DNA from: Moringa oleifera
Lineage: Eukaryota; Streptophyta; Magnoliopsida; Brassicales; Moringaceae
Reading direction: 5' to 3'
NCBI GenBank assembly: GCA_021397835.1
Contig: JAJFZO010000896.1
Span: forward strand, 3,202,501 to 3,266,500
Length of the DNA stretch: 64,000 nucleotides
Notes under the pieces: generated by a model
Seen by the model: only the letters and a program-made list of their open reading frames with translations
Database searches by the model: none
What the model was told of the DNA's origin: nothing
Position numbers and translations under genes: made by a program
In this document: positions 51,895-62,079 of the stretch, piece after piece
Numbering within the stretch: position 1 is the first letter of the stretch
Layout: each line of letters opens with the position of its first letter

Positions 51895-52470
51895 AAATCA
51901 CATTTCTCAATATGTACAATGAAGATAGAAAGTTAGATGTAGCAAGAAGAAAGAAGGTAGATTACAAAGAAAAGAGATTACAGAGAGGATATGAAGAGAA
52001 AAGAGTGTTCCCATGACTGCCCAGCTTTGAGCATATCATGTAGGCAATATTCAAGTTTTACCTTGTAAGAACATTGTGATGATTCACCAAATGCTCATAT
52101 TTGAGTTTCCCATGAAGACCAAAAACATAGATTAAACTTCAAAGAAGAGCTTTTAAGATTCAATCTTACAATGCTTCCTGAAATCATATTTCTCATAATG
52201 GACAATAAAGAGAGAAAGTTAAATGTAGAAAGAAGAGAGAAGAGAAATTACAGAGAGGAAAAGGAGAGAAAGAGTGTTCCCACAACTGCTTAACTTTAAG
52301 CACATCGGGTGGGCAAAATCTGAGTTTACCTTTTCAAAATCTTGTGATAATTCACCAAATGCTTATATTTGGTCATCCCGTAAAAACAAAGTAGAAAGAA
52401 AAGAGAAGAAATTACAAAGAAATGGAGATTGCAGGGAGTAGAAAGATTGCAGCCATTAAAGGGAAGAAAA
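51895..52470. repeat. Diverged 286-bp tandem duplication
   Basis: The segment starting AAATCACATTTCTCAATATG at 51895 recurs as AAATCATATTTCTCATAATG at 52181. Both copies continue through AAAGAGTGTTCCCA and GATTCACCAAATGCTCATAT (copy 2: AATTCACCAAATGCTTATAT). Copies differ at many positions, so this is an old duplication within the CACTA interior. No coding capacity is apparent. Confidence 0.8.
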
Positions 52471-53689
52471 AGAGTGTGCGGCGGCAAAGAAGAAAACTAA
52501 GCTAGCGTTAGTTTTTAGGCAACGTATTTATACTAGATCAAAACGACCTTGTTTTGATGTAGTATTTTGTTTTTTAATTTATTCATTTTTATTAAATCGT
52601 TTAATCATTAATATGTATCAATTGAAACTAAAATTAATCATAATTAGCAAGACATATATTGCAATTTAGACTAATAATTACAATTTACATTAACAAGCAA
52701 TTATTTATAAATTGATGCCTAATCATACATATTTTTCACTAAACAATGCAATTAAAAGTAGGTAATTATTTTAAAATTGGGAGCTAATCATACTTATATG
52801 TACCAATGTTTCAATCGTAAAGTATTTATAACTTTAAGGTTTTTAATTATAACTCATGGCTCATCATTATAAGTACTTATATATATTGAATAAATTAATA
52901 TATTATATATTTTTACAATGTATTATGATCAATCTAATGTAGTTCATTACATATTTAATATATTATAAAAATACAAGATATTTAACTTGGGTTATATGTA
53001 CTAATCATGATGCATATATACCATGAGATCTTACATATATTACTATATATTATAATCTATAACTATTTAAACTAATTTATTAAATGTATTACTATATTTT
53101 ATACATTTTGAAATACATTAAAAATATATGATATGATATTTTTTAATAATAAATTAAATTAAATTGTTAAAAAATATTATATAGTATATACTTAAAATGC
53201 AAGAAAGCAAACTGGAACCTATGGTCTCTCACTTTTGAGTATAAAACCTTAACCATTGAAACAAACAACCTAATGTAGTTTTTGCTTTCAAATGCAAATT
53301 AAGTTGTTATTTAATTTTTAGTAAATATAATCATTAATTCAAATAATTAAATTTCACTTTTATCAAACTGAAAATTAATTTTATATGTATATTAAATTTG
53401 TGATTACAACAAAAATATATAAAACAACACTTATACCTTAAACAATTAACTAAATTTATCAAAAGCAAAAAACATTTTTAATTATCATCTCTTTTTAATT
53501 ATAATAATTTTATACTTAAAATAATTATGATTAAAATTTTAATTACGATAAATAAATAATAACATAATATTAAATTATTTTTTTAAAAAATCTACCTTCT
53601 TAGATATTATAAAATTACATTAAAAAAAGTTACTTTATAAAATTTAAAAAATTAATTAAAAATTTTGACTCACTCAATGATTCCTACAA

Positions 53690-54490
53690 AAAATAACCAT
53701 GGCAAATAACAAAATTGTCACTGATAATATCCGTGAGAAATTATTATAAACGATTACCATAAATTATTTTTATGTTAATTATTTAAATATTTAAATATTG
53801 TATAAAATATTAATAGTTTTCTTCAAAATTGCCATGGAAAAAACCATGGCAAACACTCAAAAAATATTGTAACGAAAAACTAGCTTGCAATTGGTTAAAA
53901 CATCAAAAAAATTATTTCCATATGTTAAATTAAAAATTACTTCAACAAAATTGACATGTAAAATTTCCATGGCAAATGATGTAAATTTGCCACAGTTTAT
54001 TTCATGACAATATTATTGCTTAAAATAATTAAAAATTAAAGTAAATATTTTTTCAACTGATTGCCACGGAAGACAAAACTGTGGCAAAAGGTAACAAATA
54101 ATTCACATGAAAATATACCATGACAATTGCATTATAAATTTTATTTAATTAAATTATATATAGTTAAAACAATTGCCATAATATTATTTGTGGTAATTAA
54201 ATTAATTTATTTTTTAACATTAATAAAATTATATAAAAAACTACCACAATAGTTTTTCATTGAAAATTCCTTAATATTAAGAAACAAAATATAAATTAAT
54301 TTTTTTATCAATTTGCCCATGGATTTTATTACAACAATATTCATAAGAAATAATAAATTGGAAATTTTGATGGAATTTTCGTTGGAATAACAATTTCTTA
54401 CTACATAATTTTTTTCGCATCAATTAGCGTAACAGATTTCAAAAATTTCCCCGATTTTCATTTTCATGGGAAATTTTCCTTAAGAATTTT
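53690..54490. repeat. Right subterminal array of GCCATGG/GCCACGG units
   Basis: Units such as AAAATTGCCATGGAAAAAAC, TTGCCACGGAAGACAAAACT and CAATTGCCATAATATTATTT recur to the right end of the 7.3-kb element. They mirror the left array. Most CpG sites seen in the left array read TpG or CpA here. Confidence 0.75.
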
Positions 54491-54949
54491 GTTGCTTTCT
54501 TATAGTGAGAGGAGTGTGATTATAGAAAATTTGAATTGCTCACAAGGGTACCTTTCAAAGAATAAACCTGCAATCAAGAATGATCAACTCAGAGAAATGA
54601 GAAATAAAATATGTACAAAAGGAGAAAAAGGTGACTACCAAAATGCATGATTTAACCTAACAAAAACAAAAATAACATGTATTATGCATGCATAAGTGTA
54701 AGGAAAATCCTAGTAGACAAGTAGAGGCTCAATTCCATGAAAAACATTTCTCTCAAAAAAGTGTAAGCAAAAGAGAACTCCATAATGAAGAGGAGAGAAA
54801 AAGGAATTGCTTAAGTGGAGCCAAAAAAAAAAATGAAGAAGAGAAATCCCAATCATCATGAACCATGTCAAGAGAAACTTAGTTATTGCACATAATGCGA
54901 AAGAAAGGATATGCCGATAGTGGAGCATTTCATCGTGGATTGATGAAGA

Positions 54950-55480
54950 AATTTGATAACACTTGATTACGAGGAATCACATCAAGAAAAACTAAAATAT
55001 TATGAGTCATATACAAGAAAGAAAAGCTTGGCAACTATGAATCTTGCTAAGAAACGAGGATCTTAGTAGTTATGCATCGCATTATGGATAGAATATTGAT
55101 TTAAAACCTCTTGATGGTTATGAATCACATCAAACGAGGAATGTCTTGATTATGAATTGCATCAGGGATGAATGGTCATAACAACTATGAAGCACGTCAT
55201 CAATGAAGTAGAATGCACTGACATCAAAAATAGAATCTCAAATTAAGTGTCATGATGAAAGCTATCATATACAAATTATGATATTATCGATGTAGTTAGG
55301 CATCATGTCTTGATCAAAGTCTCTTATTAATTGGTATTAAGAGGGTTAAACTTTGCATCTTAATTTACATTTCGAATAAATTTGAGGTAGTTAAGTATCA
55401 CACTTTGGTTGACTTTTTGTATAAGTTTCGATTATCTTCGGATGAGTCATTGAAATAGCTATGCATTACATCATAGTAAA
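54950..55480. repeat. Degenerate array of GATTATGAATCACATCAA-type units
   Basis: Units such as TTGATTACGAGGAATCACAT, GGTTATGAATCACATCAAAC, GATTATGAATTGCATCAGGG and AACTATGAAGCACGTCATCA recur every 30-60 bp. The period is irregular and the copies are strongly diverged. Non-coding. Confidence 0.55.
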
Positions 55481-56128
55481 ATAGTTGTATAAGGGTTTTG
55501 ATTTCAATTAAAGTGGGGATCTTGGGGATACTATAGCAAAATGGTTGATTTTGGAATATCATTTTCCATCCTAATGAAACAGCACAAACATGAACTGAAT
55601 TTCTCCTACCTCCTTTATTCCTAATGAGCTTGTAAAATTTAAAGAAGAAGACTACATAAACTTTTTAGACATCTAAGCTAACACACATAGAGAAAAAAGT
55701 AGAGGGAATCATCCATGTTTTTGATAAAAGTTGAGAAGGTGAAACCTTATATCCATTACAAACCATGACTGTGAATGGATGCAGAACTAATCGAAGACTA
55801 CCCTTTAGTGATTCCTCGAAGACTAAATATGCTTTAATTTTTCCTATCATGGTTATTCACCTATTTTGGGAATAAAGATTGGCACAAAGCAAGTATGAAG
55901 GAAAAAAATAAGAACAGAGTGTAAACCTTAGGAACAAAAGGGCTATGATGCACAATTAAACGTGAGACATGATTATCAATCCAATTAATGCGTTTCATGT
56001 GGCAATGGTCATTAATGGTGTTAGAAAGTGGGAAAGGTGAAGCATTGGTTGATCTTACATTGGTTAAAAAGTAACCTAAATGGCGGTTAATTATCAATTT
56101 ATATCATCTTAAAAATATTATGATAAGC

Positions 56129-56370
56129 CAATGTTGATTGATGAAGATCTCACATCAAGCTTTGGAGAGTGTTGGTGAGAGATTGATGTTGATTGATGAT
56201 GATCTCTTATCGAATTTGGAAGGAATTATGCAAGTGTTATTGATGATTAATATGACTAATCTCATATCAATATTGAATAGTTTGGTTAAAGATGTGATTA
56301 ATGCCAATCTCATGTCAAGGCTAAATACTTAAAGATTGTTGTGATTGATGTCAATTTCACATTGGGTTTT
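56129..56370. repeat. Five-unit degenerate minisatellite, period about 50-58 bp
   Basis: Units begin near 56129, 56187, 56240, 56292 and 56340, with the core TGATTGATGATGATCTCACATCAAG varied in each copy (for example TTGATTGATGAAGATCTCAC, GTGATTAATGCCAATCTCAT). The frame at 56138-56332 is merely the repeat read in translation. Confidence 0.65.
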
Positions 56371-57539
56371 TAAGGCTTAGGTTTTCATAATAGAGGAACT
56401 ATGAAGCTTCGAGAAGTTTATACATAGTTCTAGGTAAAGTGCACCTAAATGCATAATTTTATTCAGAACTACTTCGCTGGCACAATAGTCCTCCTTCTTT
56501 GAACAAATTTTTAAATTTTTGGCAAGTTTTGTCTTGAATTTTAACTATAAATAAGGCTAAATTTTACTGTAAAAGTTCCTTCACTAATTCATTCTTCCTT
56601 GCAGCTAGAATTAATCTCAAGCATTCTCTCTAGTGTTCTTGAGCATTTTTAAGCTTTCTTAAGAAAAACTTTTTAGATCTTAAGGCATTGTTAGCAAAGG
56701 AACATTGCATAAGGTTTTAGGATTACAATTATAGCTTTTTTTAATTAATTATTTGTATCACAAATTTCTGTGAGTGACTAAAGAAGAGCCTAGTCATTGC
56801 CATTTCAATTCTTATTGCTTGAGTTTGCTCTTCTTTGAATTTACCGTTCATCTTTACTTATTTAATATATTATGTACAACCTTTATTGCATTGCATATTC
56901 CTAAGAGAAAATTTCTAGTGTAAGAGTGTGATACAGTTCACGTTCTTATTCTCTAAACAAAATCCATTTGTTTTGGAATGAAGAATTAGACTGGTCTAAC
57001 TTTGAAGTTCTTGGATAAAATATCATCATAAATTGTTTTGGAATTGTATCATATCAGAATTAAGTTTGGTGTGATCTTTCTCCAAAGGATTTTGATTTTA
57101 GATGAAAGTTGATCTTACATTGTTTATATATATTATGCAATCATTTATTGTTTCTACTACATAATCAATATTAAAATTGAGAACCTGTTGGAGATACAAG
57201 ATTGCTTTACTTAAGTAGTACCTATTCTTATGCGCTTGTAGGATACTAATCCTTCTCCATGCATAACTAACTCCTAATCTTAAATCTTTTGGAGATGTGT
57301 GCCAACACTAAATTTTGTTTTTGAGTTATTACTTGTTTTTTTTCATAAAAGAAAAGAAAAATTTTTGAAATAAAATTGGTGGTCAATCAGATCATTGAAA
57401 AAAAATTATTGCAACTCTTTGTTTTATTTTTTTTAAAATCCAAGCCAACAAAAAAGAATTTCCAAACAAAATGAATTTCTCACATTGGGCTTCGCTAAAA
57501 CTCTAGCTGTGATGCTAATTCCCTAGCTCTAAAACCTTA

Positions 57540-58020
57540 ATTTAGGCCTCTATAACCTTATAATCCAATAATAAAAAACCTAATTTCTAGTTATGTGCCA
57601 AGAATTGGTTCAAGCTTCCATAGCTTTAGAACCAACTTTTCACTGTGCATCAATAATTAGTTCAAGTTCTCCATAGTGTTAGCTGTCAATCTTACGCTTC
57701 ATGTTGAAGATGTAGAACTTAATTTTTGTTTTTGTGCATATAATTATTTTCTACCTTAGTGCTAATGGCTAGTACAACTCCCCACAATCTTAGAACTTAA
57801 TCTCTTATTTCACATTAGAAGACAAGTTGTAAGTTCTTGTATCCTTACAATCAAAGTCACTGATGATTTATTCAGGCTTCTATAGCCTTAGAACCTAATG
57901 TATAACTCCAAATCAATGATTGCTTCAAGCTCCCAGAGCTTTGGAAAATAATTTTTAGCACTTATGTTTGATAATTGATTTAGGCCTCGGGACCTTATAA
58001 TGTCTACCTTCGCTAAGCTT
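57540..58020. repeat. Degenerate array of TTCAAGCTCCCATAGCTTTAGAACC units
   Basis: About eight units, for example GGTTCAAGCTTCCATAGCTT at 57607, TTCAGGCTTCTATAGCCTTA at 57871 and GCTTCAAGCTCCCAGAGCTT at 57922, spaced about 45-65 bp. Non-coding. Confidence 0.6.
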
Positions 58021-58680
58021 TATGGACCACATTCATAACTCTTGAAATGTTAGAATGTAAACATGAATATGCAAAATCCAAGACAAAGAAATTACATTCA
58101 AATGTAGTCTTCAACCACCCTTAGATCTACTTAGATTTAGAAAGACATGTTGTAACCTACAGTGCTTCAAAGCTAAAATGATGAGTTACAACTTTAAACT
58201 CTTCATTTTACTTCATATCTAGTTTGACCATTGTCAAACTTCCAATGATTAAGTTACAAAACTTAATCACAAAACTCAATAACATTCATAACTAAAGAAA
58301 AAATGACAAAACAATGAAATACTTTTAAAATAATAGTGAAATAGTGTAATCATCAAGACATTATTCTGCCTTGAAAAATAACTACAGACTTAAAGCCCCC
58401 ATATGTTCCATATTGGAGTTGATATGTATGTGTCACAATTGAGGTTTTGGGTTCTTTTTCCCAAGAGTAATTTATACTGTGAAGAAACCAATAGACTAGT
58501 TTATATTCCTTTTTAAAATAATAAAAAAGAGTAGCCACCAATCCTTTTTATGGTGTTACATAGATGCTACATTTTCGAATGGTATAGGACCATCCTACCT
58601 ATGAAAAGTGGTTGATGTGCATGCACATACATTGATAGAATCAAGTTAATGTGCTAATATATGGAGTTTTAAATATTAGA

Positions 58681-61600
58681 ATGGACAAGACTTAGATGTT
58701 CGTTGATAGAAAGTTAGACGAGTACGATATATGTATAACTAACTTTTTGAAATATGCCATTCAAAATTTTGATAATCTTGAGCATATTCGTTGTCCATGC
58801 ATTAAATGTGGTAATATAAAACGTATAACTCTATGTGAGATATGAGATCATTTATTTATTAATGGAGTTGATCGAAGTTACAATAATTTGATATGGCAAG
58901 AGGAAGCATGTCTTGGTAGATCTTCTACAAGTAGGAATGCTAGAGGTAATACGGAGGTCATCCAAGAGGAAGAATTTATGATATTGTATAGATGGTTAAA
59001 GAGGCATTTGCAAAGTATGATGGTAATCTTAACCATTTCATAAAGTTACTTGGTGATGCTAAGAACCTTTGTATTGTGGATCAATACTAAACTATTTGCT
59101 TTAGTTAAACTTTACAATTTAAAGGCAAAGTACAATTGATCTGACTGGAGCTTTAGTGAACTTTTAAATTTGAAATTAGAAATATTGTTTGATAATAATG
59201 AAATGCCAACATCCATGTATGATGCCAAAAAAAATATTAAATGCATTAGGTATTGAGTATCAAAAGATCCATCCATGTCTCAATGATTACGTTTTATCGA
59301 AAAAAGTTTTCAAATGAGATTAATGTCTAATTTGTGGTCTTTCTATATGGGAAGCACTAAAGGATAGTAACAAGATACATACTAGGGTGTCAACTTAGAT
59401 GTTATAGTATTTTCCATTGACACTAAGGTTTAGAAGAATGTTAGGAGCTTTGAAACATCGAACTATCTGACATGGCATTCAACTCAAGATGAAATCAATG
59501 GCCAATTAAGGCATCCGTCAGAGACACCATTATGGAAAATACTTGACCATATGTGGTCAAAATTCATATAAAAATTAACCAAGAAACAAAAGGTTTACTA
59601 GTTTAATTGATGGGATTAATCCTTATAGTACATTAAGTAGTCGATACAGTTGTTAGTCAGTCGTTATGCTGATACATAATTTACCACCATGGTTAAGATT
59701 GAAGAGAAAGTCCATGACATTGACACTATTAATATCAGGACCTAAACAACCTAGTAGTGATATAGATGTCTACTTGGCACCACTCATAAAAGACCTATAG
59801 ATATATGGGACATTAGTGTAGAAGTTTATGATGTGTATCGTAAATAGTCATTTAACTTGAGACCTATTCTGTTGTGGGAAATTAATAATTTTTTTGCTTA
59901 CAGTAACTTGTTTGGTTGTATGGTTAATGGTTATAATGCTTATCCTATATGTGCTGAGAACACCCATGCAATTCATTTACATCTTAGTAAGAAAATGTCA
60001 TATGTCGAACACAGAAAATTCTTACCATGACATCATACTAACTGTGAGAAAAAGAAGGCTTTTAATTAGGAACAAGAATTTAGAGTTGCTCCATAACTAT
60101 CAATTTTCTTTGATTTACCATACTGGAAGTCCTTGCATGTCAAACATGTGCTTGATGTCATTCATATAGAAAAGAACGTATGTGATAGTCTTATAGGCAC
60201 ATTGCCTAATATTGCAAAAAAATCTAAAGATGGGTTAGCTGCTTGAGTGGATTTTCAAGAAATGGGATTGAGGTTTCAATTAGTACAATAACATAGCGAT
60301 TATTGTACATTTCTACCACTGGTATGCTACACATTGTCGAGAGATGAAAAAAAAAAGAGATTTTGTAAAGTGCTTAGTGAAATTAAGGTGCTAAATGGGT
60401 ATTCTTTAAACATTAGAAATCTCATCTTTATGGATGACTTAAAAATATATGGATTAAAGTCGCATGATTGTCATAACTTAATCCAACAACTCTTACCTAT
60501 TACTTTACTAGCAATGTTGCCAAAACATGTTAGATATGCTCTAATTAAACTTTTCTTGTCCTTCAACTTGTTGTGCTAGAAGGTGGTACATGTTTCAAAG
60601 TTAGATTGAATCCAATGTGAACTTGTGACAACACTATGTGTACTAGAAAAGTAATTTCCCACTAACTTCTTTGATGTTATGGTTCATCTAACTGTTTACT
60701 TTATTAAAGAAGTGAAACTATGTGGTCCTATATATTTGTGGTAGGTGTACCCATTTGCAAGATATATGAAAGTGTTGAAGGGCTACGTTTGAAATTGTAA
60801 TAAGTCTGAGGGATGTATTATTGATTTATACATCGTAGAAAAGGCATTTGAATTTTGTGTAGATTATTTATCCAATATAAATTCTATGGGATTCTTTCAA
60901 GGAAGAATGTATTTGATTATTTAACTCAAAATGGAAGATATTTAGATGGTGGATTGAACAAGTTTACCATTATCTTCTTCAATAAGCTCATTTATATGTT
61001 TTAATGAATACAAGTCAAGTTCAAATTTTTACATCAGATAATATTTACAACCCATTAATTATACCACATCAAAGACAATTGTAAATGTTGACATGAATTA
61101 TTCTTATCATATAGTGAACATTTGAACCAATTAACTGTTGACAATCCCATGAAGTCAAGAAGACGTAAGTGGTTGCATGATGAACATAATCGCACCTTCA
61201 TCAATTGGTTGTGCACACAGGTAAGAATGTTTACATTTGTCCATCATTAAGTCATATTCTCCATAATAGTTTGATGTAATATAATATTTAATGTTGGTTG
61301 GGTATTAATTTTCATTGTTTAATCATAATGTCTCATCAACTTTATGATGAATTGCTCATGGATCTTAATTCACAATAATGAAATATCCTGGATACATCAT
61401 TAATGATTGTCCTTTTACAAAAAAGAAAGAGACAACTCAAGAGTGCACCAAAACATCGAAGTCACTTTAATTACTAACACCATCTAAATTTCTAGTGTAA
61501 AAGATAAAAACCTAATATATGGTGATATGGTATATTATAGAGTAATACAAGAGATATCGAAGCTAGATTACACCATATTCAGAGTCTTAGTTTTTAAATG

Positions 61601-61930
61601 CGATTAGATTAAGAATAGTAATGGTGTTAAAATTGATGATATAGGAGTTATCCATGTTGATCTCAATCAGATTGGGCATAAAAATGATTAATTTATGCTA
61701 ACTTCATAAGGGAGACAAGTATTTTATGTTGAAGATCCAATCGAAACAAAAATAGTCACTTGTAATGTCAACACCTCGAAAAGATTACAATGAAGAGGAC
61801 GATTTGGGTGACATTGGTATGGACCATATACCTTTTTGTAACAATTTATTATCTATTAAACTATTTGATCAAATAAATGACAATGTAAGAGTATATGCTA
61901 GGGAAGATGGTGAAGGATTGTGGGGTTGAC
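58681..61930 (+). pseudogene. CACTA TNP2 transposase relic with DUF4218 and DUF4216 regions
   Basis: It starts at the ATG at 58681 with the transposase-associated domain (RKLDEYDICIT; IRCPCIKCGNIKR, four Cys-type). The TNP2 core spans about 59.16-60.33 kb: EMPTSMYDAKK near 59200, KRPIDIWDISVEVYDVYRK near 59790, and the clear run YWKSLHVKHVLDVIHIEKNV at 60121-60180. DUF4218 is 60.33-60.90 kb (KIYGLKSHDCHNLIQQLLPI; FFDVMVHLTVYFI). DUF4216 is about 61.53-61.90 kb (YYRVIQEISKLDYTIFRVLV; GRQVFYVEDP). This order is that of plant CACTA transposases, which cut and paste the elements by their termini. Internal stops occur in nearly every 100 codons, so it is inactive. No CACTA terminus was found upstream, where LTR-like sequence begins at once. 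Confidence 0.9.
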
Positions 61931-62079
61931 TAATGAGATAGATAATGTTTAACTTTACATACGCCTTGTAATTATTTTCATTTGTTTTTTTTTAATGAAT
62001 TCAGTCTTTACACATAAGTTTTTCTTGACTATTAACTTTATATGTTTTATGAATATGTAATGTTAATTTATTGGTATTT

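Larger units (their letters stand above)
47164..54507. mobile_element. CACTA transposon, 7.3 kb with a nested insertion, target duplication AGA
   Basis: The left end is CATTACCAGAAATTTATTA at 47164, a decayed CACTACAAGAAA. The right end finishes GCTTTCTTATAGTG at 54507, and AGA flanks both (47161-47163, 54508-54510). The subterminal arrays use another word than the other families: TTGCCACGAAAGAAATTTTG and its inverse (left 47460-47867 and 49052-49170, right 53690-54490). The left array is interrupted by CACTA copy B. The interior (49.2-53.6 kb) is AT-rich with a 286-bp tandem duplication and no recognised transposase, so the copy is non-autonomous. About 6.2 kb remain after removing the nested element. 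Confidence 0.85.
54508..58680. other. LTR-like, minisatellite-bearing interval without genes
   Basis: No protein domain found. Three degenerate tandem arrays are listed separately. At 57240-57290 and 57370-57400 the wording (CTAATCCTTCTCCATGCATA; AAATTGGTGGTCAATCAGAT) resembles gypsy LTR end plus primer-binding-site sequence, as at 46.24-46.34 kb. At 58528-58550 GTAGCCACCAATCCTTTTTA resembles the LTR block at 30.47 kb. The interval is therefore probably made of gypsy LTR remnants (inference). Confidence 0.35.
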
